From: Hsuehochloa calcarea
Taxonomy: Eukaryota; Streptophyta; Magnoliopsida; Poales; Poaceae
NCBI GenBank assembly: GCA_036346395.1
Contig: CM070611.1
Coordinates: 23,694,473 to 23,758,472, forward strand
Direction of reading: 5' to 3'
DNA length: 64,000 nt
Position numbers and translations under genes: made by a program. This document shows positions 44,900 to 56,628 of the stretch, piece by piece; the stretch's first letter is position 1; each line of letters opens with the position of its first letter. The notes under the pieces are model-generated. The model was not told where the DNA came from. It made no database searches and saw only the letters and a list, made by a program, of their open reading frames with translations.

Positions 44900-45350
44900 A
44901 TGTGAGGTGGAGGCCGGGGGCGACGATGTCGAGGGAGGCTATGGGCGATGAGGCCGGGGGGAGGCCGGCGATGATGAGGCCGAGACGAGGTGGAGGAGGC
45001 CAGGGGCGACAATGTGAGGAGGAGGCTGTGGGCGATGACGTTGGGGGAGGCCAGCGACGACGAGGCCGGAGCGAGGCAGAGAGACCGGGGGCAACGATGT
45101 CGGGGGAGTCCATGGGCTATGACGTCGGGGGAGGCCGGCGACGACAAGGCCAGGGCGAGGCGGACGAGACCGGGGGCAACGATGTCGGGGGAGCCCATGG
45201 GCTATAACGTCGGGGGAGGCCGGCGACGACAAGGCCAGGGCGAGGCGGAGGAGACCGGGGGCAACGATGTCGGGGGAGCCCATGGGCTATGACGTCGGGG
45301 GAGGCCAGCGACGATGAGGCCGGGGCGAGGTGGAGGAGGCCGCGGGCGAT
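44900..45350. repeat. 85-bp GC-rich tandem array in CACTA element
   Basis: The anchor GGGCTATGAC (or GGGCTATAAC) recurs at about 45114, 45199 and 45284, an 85-bp period, with two more diverged units before 45100. Frames over it on both strands are by-products. Confidence 0.9.
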
Positions 45351-45521
45351 GAGCTCGAGGGAGGGTGGGGCGCAAGGTGTGAGGAGGAGAGACAACAGAG
45401 GAGGAGATGGAGGTGTGAGCTGTGAGGAGACTCGGTTAATATAAAGCGAATTTCGGCAGCCCGCCCATTAAGTCCAAATTTTCGTTTCCCGCCCAACAAA
45501 ACAAAAGTATCATAGACGGTT

Positions 45522-45704
45522 TGTAGGACCGCAAAGGCAACTAGGGGGGTGAATAGGCGCTTTCTCAAATCTCTCGCCTTAATCAATGTCAACACGAACT
45601 TTACTCCTTTAGCTATGAAAGCTAAGAAGATCAGTAAGCGCACAGAGGAAGCCTTGTGCTGAATTCGATAACCCGCTCAACCACACGACACAAAAGTAGA
45701 GAAT
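45522..45704 (-). repeat. RT8 3' LTR, first part
   Basis: It begins TGTAGGACCGCAAAGG and breaks at AGAAT, where RT9 inserted. It continues at 53514. Confidence 0.93.
45700..45704. repeat. Left target-site duplication of RT9 (AGAAT)
   Basis: AGAAT precedes the RT9 LTR and recurs at 53509-53513 directly after its other LTR. Confidence 0.94.
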
Positions 45705-47576
45705 TGTAGGACCGGAAAGGCGACTGAGGGGGGGTGAATAGGCGCTTTCAAAACTTTCTCGCCTAACTCAAATTCAACACGAACTTCACTCCTTTAGCTA
45801 TGAAAGCTAAGAAGATCGATAAGCACACAATGAAGCCTTGTGCCAATTCGATAACCCCGACAACCACACGACACAAATGTGGAGACTTAAACTCAAAGGG
45901 TTGATCTGGCACACGGCGGTCGGACCGGTTACCAAGGGCGGTCCGACCGACGCTCAACCAATGATCGGACCGCAACTAGTCAAGGTCGGACCGGTGGACA
46001 ACGGTTCGACCCAGTAGATCAGCGGTCTCGAATATACGGCGCGGTCGGACCATTGTTATAAGACCGGTCGACCGTTCACCCAAAGATCAAAAATCCACCC
46101 CAAATCCAAAACGAAATTTGATCCAACTTTTGATTCAACCAATGAAACTTGACCAAATTTCGAGCACACCTCCCTAATGATATTGAGACCTAATTCTAGC
46201 GACGATCCTTCGATCCACTTCAGAAACAAACTCTCAAGGATTAAACAAAGAAGTGCACAAACCCTAGAAGTATGAAAAACTTTGATTCAAGACTTGCTTG
46301 TGGGGGTTGATGGTCTAGATGATCCTAGGAGTACTCCCACACATCAAAGCAAGACACAAAGGGTCAAAAGACCAAGTTTAAACACTTGAATCAAGGAAGC
46401 ACCAAATTCATCCAAATGAGAGAAGAACACAAAGAGGAGACAAATGATCTCTCAAGCAAGCATCACAAGATTGATTGATCTCACAAGATGCTTACAAAGC
46501 CACTCCAACAAGGAGGACAAGAGCTCACTCAAGGAGCATACAATCTCTCCCTCTCTTCCTCTCCAAACCCTAACCCTAGAAAAGCAAGGGGAGAAACCAA
46601 ATGAATGCCTCTCAAGTTTTCCTTCTCCCCCTTTCCTATTTATACTAGAGAGGACTAGAGTTTCACATTTGGGGCCCACTCACATGGGACCCACACACTA
46701 ACTGCTGAAGCAATCGCCGCTTCACCACGTGTAAGTTGATCAGCGGTTCTCATCGACGCCAAGCCTCTCTTGTCCGAATCCCATCGGAACCTCCCAGAGA
46801 CTCGCATCGATATCCGCACCGCCTGATCCAACCAAATGCACCAACCACCTGCTCGATCCATCTTGCCCATCTCGCACCATGCTTGAGTCACACGACCTCA
46901 CCCAGATCCATGATCGCTCGACCTCGCCTCCAAGCGTAGTCCCGATCCACTCACCGCTGACGCCGCTGACACGCAAGCCACCGCACAAAGAATAGACAAA
47001 CAAACCGCTTCCGGAACAAGTTCTTCACAACTTGACCCACGTTAGTTCCGCAATGCAATATATATCAATAAAGCATTGATAACTAAACATCAACCACATT
47101 GAAACCACAACAATGCAAACTTGGCTCACCTCCAAGTCAAAGCGGTCGATCGCTTCACAGGCCGGTCCGACCGATATCAACGGCCGGACCGCTCCCACAA
47201 CGGCGGTCGGACCGGTCCAAAGGACTTAGCCAAAATTCCAGCTTGAAAATCCAAACCTTCGGAATTTTCAACTCAATAGAACTTTTGACCGGAGCTCCAA
47301 AATGATGAAACCACATCCGTGAGACTCCTCACTTGCCTACACAACCTATTTTTGGATTAGCTCCAAAATCCAAAGTTAGGTCAAGCCGGTCCGACCGGCC
47401 TCCATTGCCGGTCCGATCATTCCACGGGCGGTCGGATCACCCATTCCACCGGTCGATCGCCGTGTGGTCCGACAAAGAAGAAGCAAACCCAAAACGCGAG
47501 ATTTTGCAAACCAACAATGCCATTTCCAATTGACTCATCATCCTGAGATCGTGCACATATCCTCACGATATCCACA
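45705..47576 (-). repeat. RT9 3' LTR (1872 bp)
   Basis: It starts TGTAGGACCGG and ends GATATCCACA. It carries three clusters of CGGTCGGACCG-type palindromes (45905-46080, 47140-47225, 47385-47475). A TATA box, TATAAATA on the minus strand, lies at 46637-46644. The frame at 46444-46701 recurs in the other LTR and is not a gene. Confidence 0.95.
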
Positions 47577-47592
47577 ATCTCCCCCTTGATGA
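47577..47592 (-). other. RT9 polypurine tract
   Basis: ATCTCCCCCTTGATGA on the plus strand, i.e. CAAGGGGGAGAT on the coding strand, directly beside the LTR. RT8 has the identical tract at 55235. Confidence 0.9.
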
Positions 47593-48937
47593 ACACATTG
47601 GCAATTTCCAAGAAAATGTGGTTTTTCAAATTGAAAAGTAAAATCGCTGTTGTAGCATAAAGGCACAACTTGGTCCATAAGCAAGAAAAAGCTTAGGAAA
47701 CGACCAAGTCGGCTTCGTATGAAGGCAAGTGAGATAAGGCATTGAACGCACAAAAGATTCAAAATCCGAAGATGGCCAAAAATCTCACTAAGGTCCATAT
47801 GAAAGACAATAAGTTCTATTTGACCTTTGATCATTGTGAGTCTTCTTGAATTGCAATTCAAATCAGAAAAAGGCAATAAAACCCAGAGACTCAACTCACT
47901 ATGATCACAAATTTTCAAAGGGTTCACAAAAAAAATTTTGTGTGTGTGTGTGTTCTTTTATGCATGAAACCTTATGTGAACCAAAAGCTCCAAAGCAGCA
48001 TTTTCTTCAATCCTTCTCCCCCTTTGACAATGAATTCATCAAGATGCATGAGAGAAGAACGAGCATGAAGAAATGACTTTATTTGAAATTTAGCAAAAGG
48101 AGCCATGACCATTATCTATGTAGACAGTACAAGACATATACCAAGCCATATAAAGAGTAGAGGCTATATTCAATCATGGCAAAACATGTACTGCAAAGCT
48201 AAAACCAAGATAGCAGAAATCTGAGATTCACTAAAAGCAACCAAAAATGAGTCAAGCCATGTCTGTAAGCAAAAAGAGACTCAAAACAGGAATTGAGGCA
48301 TTTTGAGCATTAAGAGAATTCTTTTGAAGCAAAGCTCAAGCACTTAGCCCTTTTTGGGCAATTTTTCTTTTTCCTTTTTCTTTCTCTTCTCCTTGTTACT
48401 GTGCTAGATCCCAAGCCTTGCCGCGATCATCTCAAGCGATAAGCTTAAAAGAGTGGTCTAGGTCATCCAAAACTCCCCCTGAGTTCATGCCTAGTGCAAT
48501 GGCAAGCCGTCTCATGAGAAAGGATTGGTGAGATCGGCTTTTTCATGACGTAAAATCTTTTTTTTCATTTGCTTGACTTAAGAAGATAAAAGCTCATTTT
48601 TCATCTCAAAGTAAGTTCAAGACTCAATTCAACTTGTAAGACATGGCAAGAATCATCAGAGGATCACTAGAGCAAAACTAGTCACAAGATCCAACAAGAC
48701 ATGATTCGATTCAATTTGCTCACAGATATAAAGCTAGCAAGGGAAAAGCTAAGCCAAAACACGAAGAGCCATAAAAGAAGTCTAGCAGACTATCACTTGA
48801 TATGACAAGGTATAGAGTATGAAAACAAGTCATACAAGGATAATAATCAAAGCTCCACAATTTTAATTATGCAATGCAAGACATTTGAAATAAAAATGCA
48901 TTATGATACAATGAAAACAAAAAGAGCAAATTCCCTC
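47593..48937 (-). other. RT9 3' non-coding part
   Basis: About 1.35 kb between the gag remnant and the polypurine tract. It aligns with RT8 55251-56630. Neither copy has an open frame of note, so no envelope-like gene is seen where some SIRE elements carry one. Confidence 0.8.
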
Positions 48938-51591
48938 AAAACATCCAAGCCTCAAGATCGATTTGAGATAAACGTTCTAGGAGTCCAAGATCGAGATGGA
49001 TGAGGCTCGGGAACAAGAAAAGAAGCAAAGAGAAAATGATTAGGCACAAAATCATAAGAATGCCCATGAGCACCACTGGACCTCTCCAAAACGATCTACC
49101 AAAAGACCGATACTCCCCTGCCTAGGTGCTACCCGTGGTCTATCCTCACGATATCCAAGACCAAACCGCTGCCTGGACCCACCAAAAGAGTCAACAGAAT
49201 TCTCTACAAACCTAGGCTTATAAGTGATACGATGAATAGGCTGCCCGGCTCTAGATACAATCGCTGAAGAAGAAACTCCTCTAATGGATCTCAAGGTGCT
49301 CATCCTCTTTTCCTCTCAATTTTGCTCTTCTAAGCAAAACTCAACCGTGTGGCCCTCTTTCTTGCAAAAGGTGCAATGGTACTTGACCTTTGAGGGGTCC
49401 GTCTCGGTGAGACGAAGCACCTTTCTTGCTAGAAAGAGATTGAGCAGAATCTCTGATTTAAGAACAACCTTTGAAGACAAAGAAGATTCTTGCTCAACCA
49501 AACCACTTTTCACAATTCTAGCAATCTTTGGTGTGAGATTCTTGGAAAGCTCTAGGACTTAAAGCCTAGGCCATCGCTTTTCACACTCACCTTGGATTGG
49601 TCTAGAATCAAGTTGAGCTTCTTTTTCCACTAGAAAACTTCTCAAGAGTCATTTTGAGGTAATCGTTCTCTTTGCCAAAACTCCACAATTGGAGCACTTT
49701 TTAGAATCGATTGCCTCAACATGTTTGCTCTTAAGAAGATCCACTTCCACTTTAAGAGCCTCACAAGACACACAATAGGACTCTCCAATCCTATTCAACT
49801 GCTTCCTTAAATTTGACTCTAAAAGCCTCTTGTATCTTACCAATAGCAATATCAATTTCAAAGATGCAACATACAAGAGGAAGAATCAATGACTTTCTTG
49901 GAAGCAAGAAGAGACATGGATCTTTCAATTTTAGCTTTCTCTTCAAGAGTCTTGTTTAAAGCTTCAATCTCGATTGTAAGCTTAGGGCAATTTTCACAAG
50001 AGGCAATTCTAGAATAAGCAACCATTTCACCATCTCTTGCATTTTAATTCGATTATTCTTACAATGAGAACAAGTGTGACTAGCATCAAATTTTTGCAAT
50101 TCTTTTAAGGAGCTATCCAGCTTCAATTCCAGCAAAGCACGCTTTGAGCAATTTAATGGAATAGCTTCTAAAGCAAATACATCAAGCGGAATGGCATTCA
50201 TGCAAATGTAACTAGACTTGAGAGATTCTAGTTCAGAAAGAGCATTTTTCAATTGTTCCTCAACAGAGGAATGAGCATTATTCAAGCTTGACAATTCATT
50301 AAGCAAGCTAGAGCATGAATCACAGAAATCATCAGGATTAATGGATTTGAGCCTAACCACTTCTAGGTTCAAATTATCAATCATAGTATCCTGCTTCTTA
50401 ATCATTTTAGCTTGCTTATGCAATTTTTGTTCAAGCACCAAAGCCCTTTTCATGTCGAAGTGAAGGGCATACCTCATCTGGATCACCAAAGGATCCTCGC
50501 TTTGTTGGAGGAGTAGCCGTCGTGGTCGTTCTTAGCCATAAAGCACATGCCAGTGAAATCACGTGCCTTCTTCTTGCCACGGGAGTCACTCTTGTCGTCC
50601 TCCGACTCCGAGTCCACATCTTCCATGCTCACATCCTCTAGAGCTTCAAGGACTCTACCGACAAACTTGCGATAGTTTGTCTTCTTGGACTTAGCATCCT
50701 CGCTTGAGAATGCCTTTGTGACTCCTTCTCCTCCTTGCCCTTCACTTGGGGCATCTAGAGCGAATGTGGTTTAGCTCACCACATTCAAAGCATGTGATAG
50801 GTCCACCTCTCCTCCTACTCCTCACATTATTGTAGGCTCGTGAATTTTGTGGATAGGAGGGCTAAGTCATCCTCGGGTAGTCTCTCAAGTTGCTCATCGC
50901 TCAAGGAATGCAAAGCGCATAAAGAAAATCCAGATGAGCTAACATTAAAAGAATCAAGATATCTACCCTTAGAATTGTCAACCACTAAAGCCATCGGCTG
51001 CATCGGGGAGACGCGAGATGAAATCAATCTCATGCGCCTTCAACCTCGAGTAAAGCTTATCCATGGTAAGCTCACTCATGACAAAGTTGTCATTGATGGC
51101 AATGATCTTCATCCCCGCACCTTCACATCCAAAGCACCCAAAAGTTGGCGTGCATTTTCTGACTCCAAAAAACAAGATCAACAAATACGAGATCATGAAG
51201 AATTTTAGAAAATCTCCCCACACTCATCTAAAGATTCACCGTGTCTTTGCTCGATTTTGGAGTATGCTTTCTTAGTTCTTCTCTCACTTCCTTGATCGCA
51301 GTGGACCCTCGTGATAATCACAAAGAGTCCGCCAGATCTCATGAGCAGACAAAGAAATGAGCAACACGCCAAACTCCGATCGACTAAGACCTTGAATCAA
51401 GAAATTCGAGCCTGCGCCGTTGTTCTCCACATCCGAGTGATCAAATTGTCATCGACCGCACGACATAAGGATTTTTCACCTTAAGCCAAATCGCGTGCCC
51501 TTGAGCCTCGATGTAGGCCTCCATTCGGCCTTCCAATAAGCAAAATCAACTCCATCAAAAACATGTGGCTGATTGAATATCGCCACGCCAT
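48938..51591 (-). pseudogene. RT9 gag, frameshifted
   Basis: The start codon is probably 51591-51589, about 40 bp after the primer site; PHVFDGVDFAYWK (SIRE-type gag N-terminus) follows in a shifted frame. The knuckle region is read near 50770-50830, where the first cysteine motif is damaged. The long coiled-coil part with paired CxxC motifs (CDSCSSLLNEL, CSHCKNNRIKM) lies at 49956-50489, and the second knuckle CTFCKKEGHTVEFC at about 49335-49375. The end, VSSSAIVSRAGQ..., runs into the deletion junction at 48943. Several indels relative to RT8 break the frame. The protein would be the particle component and RNA chaperone. Confidence 0.88.
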
Positions 51592-51630
51592 GGCTCCAAA
51601 GACCGTTAAGATCTATAGAAAAGAGCTAAC

Positions 51631-51642
51631 CGCTCGATACCA
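51631..51642 (-). other. RT9 primer binding site
   Basis: The coding strand reads TGGTATCGAGCG two bases inside the 5' LTR. It matches initiator Met-tRNA for the first seven or so bases and then departs, as is seen in SIRE-like elements. Confidence 0.8.
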
Positions 51643-51644
51643 CT

Positions 51645-53508
51645 TGTAGGACCGGAAGGCGATCGAGGGGGTGAATAGGCGCTTTCAAAACTTTCTCGCC
51701 TAACTCAAATTCAACACGAACTTCACTCCTTTAGCTATGAAAGCTAAGAAGATCAATAAGCACAATGAAGCCTTGTCTTTTCGATAACCCCGACAACCAC
51801 ACGACACAAATGTGGAGACTTAAACTCAAAGGGTTGATCTGGGCACAAAGGTCGGACCGGTTACCAAGGGCGGTCTCGACCGACGCTCAACCAATGGTCC
51901 GACCGGCAACTAGTCAAGCGGTCGGACCGGTGGATGACGTTCGACCCTACAGAATCAATGGTTCGAATATACGGCGGTCGGACCGCCGTTATAAGACCGG
52001 TCGACCGTTCACCGAAGATCAAAAATCCACCCAAATCCAAAACGAAATTTGATCCAACTTTTGATTCAACCAATGAAACTTGACCAAATTTCGAGCACAC
52101 CTCCCTAATGATATTGAGACCTAATTCTAGCGACGATCCTTCGATCCACTTCAGCGAAACAAACTCTCAAGGATTAAACAAAGAAGTGCACAAACCCTAG
52201 AAATATGAAAACTTTGATTCAAGACTTGCTTGTGGGGTTGATGGTCTAGATGATCCTAGGAGTACTCCCACACATCAAAGCAAGACACAAAGGGTCAAAA
52301 GACCAAGTTTAAACACTTGAATCAAGGAAGCACCAAATTCATCCAAATGAGAGAAGAACACAAAGAGGAGACAAATGATCTCTCAAGCAAGCATCACAAG
52401 ATTGATTGATCTCACAAGATGCTTACAAAGCCACTCCAACAAGGAGGACAAGAGCTCACTCAAGGAGCATACAATCTCTCCCTCTCTTCCTCTCCAAACC
52501 CTAACCCTAGAAAAGCAAGGGGAGAAACCAAATGAATGCCTCTCAAGTTTTCCTTCTCCCCCTTTCCTATTTATACTAGAGAGGACTAGAGTTTCACATT
52601 TGGGGCCCACTCACACATGGGACCCACACACTAATCTGTTGAAGCAATCGCCTGCTTCACCACGTGTAAGTTGATCAGCGGTTCTCATCGACGCCAAGCC
52701 TCTCTTGTCCGAATCCCATCGGAACCTCCCAGAGACTCGCATCGATATCCGCACCGCCGATCCAACCAAATTGCACCAACCACCCGCTCGATCCATCTTG
52801 CCCATCTCGCACCATGCTTGAGTCACACGACCACCCGGATCCATGATCGCTCGACCTCGCTCTCCAAGCGTAGTCCCGATCCACTCACCGCTGACGCCGC
52901 TGACTGCAAGCCACCGCACAAAGAATAGACAAACAAACCGCTTCCGAACAAGTTCTTCACAACTTGACCCACGTTAGTTCCGCAATGCAATATATATCAA
53001 TAAAGCATTGATAACTAAACATCAACCACATTGAAACCACAACAATGCAAACTTGGCTCACCTCCAAGTCAAAGCGGTCCGATCATTTCCGCGTACGGTC
53101 CGACCGATATCAACGATCCGACCGCTCCCCACAACGGCGGCCGGACCGGTCCAAAGACTTAGCCAAAATTCCACTTGAAAATCCAAACCTTCGGAATTTT
53201 CAACTCAATAGAACTTTGACCGGAGCTCCAAAATGATGAAACCACATCCAGAGACTCCCTCACTTGCCTACACAACCTATTTTTGGATTAGCTCCAAAAT
53301 CCAAAGTTAGTCAAGCCGTCCGACCGGCCTCCATTGCCGGTCCGATCAGTCCCACGGCGGCTCGGACCGCACCACTCCACCGGTCAGACCGCCTGTGGTC
53401 TGACAGCAAGAAGCAAACCCCGAAAACGCGAGATTTTGCAAACCAACAATGCCATTTCCAATTGACTCATCATCCTGAGATCGTGCACATATCCTCACGA
53501 TATCCACA
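51645..53508 (-). repeat. RT9 5' LTR (1864 bp)
   Basis: It is closely similar to 45705-47576, with most differences being one- to few-base indels in GC-rich motif clusters. It has the minus-strand TATAAATA at 52568-52575, which would be the RT9 promoter. Confidence 0.95.
52568..52575 (-). promoter_or_regulatory. TATA box of RT9 5' LTR
   Basis: TATAAATA on the minus strand, in the element's coding direction, conserved at 46637-46644 in the other LTR and at about 54274-54282 in the RT8 LTR. Confidence 0.65.
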
Positions 53509-53513
53509 AGAAT

Positions 53514-55234
53514 AGACCTCACTGCTCGATCAAGCACGGCGGCGGTCGATCGGCCAGATCGGCAATGGACCGACGGCTAACGAGCGGTCGGACCGACTAC
53601 TAACTGGCGGTCGGACCGTTGGATATCGGTTCGACCCGCCGCTACTGGGCGGTCTGAAAAGTGGGCGGTCGGACCGCCATTGAAAAACCGGTCAGACCGA
53701 TTTAGTCCAGTACTGAAAATCAATGCCCAAATCCAAAACGAAATTTGGTCCAACTTTTGATTCAACCAATGAAACTTGACCAAATTTGGAGCACACCTCC
53801 CTAAGGATATTAGAGACCTATTTCTAGCGACGATCCTTCAGATCCACTGCGTAGAATCAATCTCTCAAGGTTTTACCAAAGAAGTGCACAAACCCTAGAA
53901 ATATAAAAATCTTGATTCAAGACTTGCTTGTGGGGGTTGATGATCTAGAAGATTCTAGGAGTATTCCCACACATCAAAGCAAGGTAAAGTAGGTCAAGAG
54001 ACCAAGCATAAACACATGAATCAAGGAAGCACCAAATTCATCCAAAAGATAGAAGAACACAAAGGAGACAAATGATCTCTCAAGCAAGCATCACAAGATT
54101 GATTGATCTCACAAGATGCTTACAAAGCCACTCCAACAAGGAGGACAAGAGCTCACACAAGGAGCACACACAATCTCTCCAAACCCTAGCTTCCCCTCTC
54201 CTCTCCTCCTAACCCTAGAAAAAGAAGAAGGGGGCCAAATGAATGCTTACGGGGTTTTTCCTCTCCCCCCTTTCTATTTATAGGAGAGGCCTAGGGTTTC
54301 ACATTTGGGACCCATACACACATGGGACCCACACACATACAACTGTTGAAGCAATCGTCTGCTTCACCACGTGTAGGTTGATCAGCGGCTCTCATCACGT
54401 CGCCAAGTCTATCCTGTCCGAATCCCATCGGAACCTCCCAGAGACACGCACCGACTTCCGCACCACCTGATCCAACCAGCTGCACCGAACTACCCGTTCG
54501 ATCCATCTTGCCCATTCTGCACTATGCTTGAGTCACACGACCTCACCCGGCATCCATGATCGTTCTGGACCTCAGCTCTCCAAGCGTAGTCCCGATCCAC
54601 CTTACCGTTGACGTCGTTGACATGCAAGCCACCTGCACAGCAACAGACAAACAAATCGACTCCGGGAATAAGTTCTTCACAACTTGACCCACGTTAGTTC
54701 CACAATGTAATATGCAACAATAAGGCATTGAAGTTCATACAATAAACACAATCAATACACAACAATGCCAAGAAGGCCAAGCTCCAAGTGATCGGCGGTC
54801 TGACCGCCCCACTCCACCGGTCCGACCGATTTCAGGCCGGTCCGACCGATTCCATAATGGCGGTCGGACCGCCCAAAAAGACTTAGCCAAATTTTCACTT
54901 CGAAAATCCAAACCTTCCGAAATTTCAATGAATAGAACTTTTGACTGGGAGCTCCAAAAATTGTGTGACCACATCCAGGAGACTCCCCTCACTTGCCTAC
55001 ACAACCTATTTTTGGCTCAGCCCCAAATTCCATAATCACTTTTGGGCGGTCGGACTGGCAAGCACTGCCGGTCAGACCTTCCCACTGGCCGGTCGGACCG
55101 GAGACTGGCGGCCGGACCGCCGTGACTCGACAAACTCGAGCAAACCCGAAAACGCGATAAATTGCAAACCAACAAAGCCATTGCCAATTAAATCATCATC
55201 CTGAGATCGTGCACATATCCTCACGATATCCACA
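53514..55234 (-). repeat. RT8 3' LTR, second part
   Basis: The RT8 LTR resumes after the AGAAT duplication and ends GATATCCACA. It diverges from the RT9 LTRs in sequence but has the same order of landmarks and palindrome clusters (53530-53700, 54790-54875, 55045-55130). Without RT9 it measures about 1.9 kb. Confidence 0.93.
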
Positions 55235-55250
55235 ATCTCCCCCTTGATGA
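55235..55250 (-). other. RT8 polypurine tract
   Basis: Same tract as RT9: ATCTCCCCCTTGATGA on the plus strand next to the LTR. Confidence 0.9.
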
Positions 55251-56628
55251 ACACATTGGCAATTTCCCAGAAAATATGGTTTTTTGAATTGAAAAGTAAA
55301 AAATTCGTCGTTTTCGCATAAAGGCACAACTTGATCCAAAAGCAAGAAAAAACATAGGAACCGACCAAGCTGGCTTCAGAATAGTATAAGCAAGTGAGAT
55401 AAGGCAATGAAAGCACAACAGGATTCAATTTCCAGAAAGTAGCCAAAAATATCACTTAGGTCCATATGAAAGACAAATGTTCTATTTGACCTTTGATCAT
55501 TGTGAGTCTTCTTCAATTGCAAATAAAATCAGAAAAAGGCAATAGAACCAAGAGACTCAACTCACTATGATCACAAATTTTCAAAAGGTTCATCATTTTT
55601 TTATAGGAGAGTTCTTTTATATGAAACCTTATGAATGAAACCAAAAGCTCTAAAACAACATTTTTCTTCACAATCTTTCTCCCCCTTTGACAATGAATTC
55701 ATCAAGATGCATGGGAAAAGAATGAGTATAAAGAAATGAATTTATTTTTGACTTTAGTAAAAAGGAGCTATGACCATTATACATGTAGACAGTACAAGTA
55801 TTATACCAAGCCATATAAAGAGTAGAAGCTATATTCAATCATGGCAAAACATGTACTGCAAAGCTAAAACCAAAATAGCAGTAATCTGAGATTAAAAAAT
55901 GAATACCATGAAAAGTTGTTCAATATCATAGTTTCACTCAAAGCAACCAAACATGAGTCAAGCCATGTCTATAAGTAAAAAGAGACTCTAACCTGGAACT
56001 GAGGCATTTTGAGCATTAAGAGTTCAAGTATGAAGCAATATTCAAGCACTAAGCATTTAGAGCATTTTCCTAAAAAGAATTTTTTTTCATTGTGCTAGAT
56101 CTCAAGCCTTGCCGCGACCATCTCAAGCGAGAAGCTTAAAAGAGTGATCTAGGTCATCCAAAACTCCCCCTGAGTTCATGCCTAGTGCAATGGCAAGCCG
56201 TCTCATGAGAAAGGATTGGTGAGATCAGTTTTTTCGCACAGAAAATCTCATTTTTCATTTGCTTGACTTAAGAAGTTAAAAAACTCATTTTTCATCTCAA
56301 AATAAGTTCAAGAATCAATTTAGCCTATATGACATGGCAAGAATCATAAGAGGATCACTAGAGCAAAACTAGTCACAAGATTCAACAAGGCATGATTTGA
56401 TTCAATTTGCTCACAGATATAAAGCTAGCAAGGCAAACGCTAAGCTAAACAAGAAGAGCCATAAAAGAAGTCTAGCAGACTATCACTTGATATGACAAGG
56501 TATAGAGTATGAAATCAAGCCATACAAGGATAATAATCAAAGCTCCACAGATTTTATTAAACAATGCAAGACAATTGAAATGAAACATGCATTATGATAC
56601 AATGAATGCAAAAAGAGCAAATTCCCCT
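55251..56628 (-). other. RT8 3' non-coding part
   Basis: About 1.38 kb with no gene recognised. It is conserved with RT9 47593-48937, including runs such as CTCAAGCCTTGCCGCGA. Confidence 0.8.

Larger units (their letters stand above)
44452..45521 (+). mobile_element. CACTA DNA transposon end, interrupted by RT8
   Basis: The terminus CACTACTACAGAGAGGG is followed by subterminal repeats built from CACAGACGGTT and AACCGTCTGTG (44470-44665), the standard architecture of grass CACTA elements, to which the transposase binds. After an AT-rich part comes a GC-rich tandem array. A further subterminal repeat (CATAGACGGTT) is cut at 45521 by the RT8 LTR. The opposite terminus and any transposase gene are not in the window, and RT8 plus RT9 would separate them by more than 16 kb. 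Confidence 0.88.
45705..53508 (-). mobile_element. RT9: gag-only, pol-deleted relative of RT8 inserted in the RT8 LTR
   Basis: RT9 has two LTRs (45705-47576, 51645-53508), polypurine tract, primer site and AGAAT duplications. Its interior is only 4.07 kb: a 1.36-kb non-coding part homologous to that of RT8, then gag. Protease, integrase, reverse transcriptase and RNase H are all absent. The junction at 48938-48943 lies at a TGTTTT shared by gag and the pol end in RT8. Gag carries frameshifts, so RT9 depends on a helper for every enzyme and now probably for gag too. Confidence 0.95.

Noticed and set aside
44752..45643. Minus-strand frames with MGSPDIVAPGL repeats
   Set aside because: They come from the 85-bp CACTA array and extend into the RT8 LTR, which no gene would do.
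46444..46701. 85-codon frame conserved in both RT9 LTRs (52375-52674) and partly in the RT8 LTR
   Set aside because: Conservation is due to LTR copying. It is antisense to the element, overlaps the TATA region and has no domain.
47593..48937. Envelope-like gene expected in SIRE-type elements
   Set aside because: No frame of sufficient length, signal peptide or membrane segment is seen here or in RT8 55251-56628.
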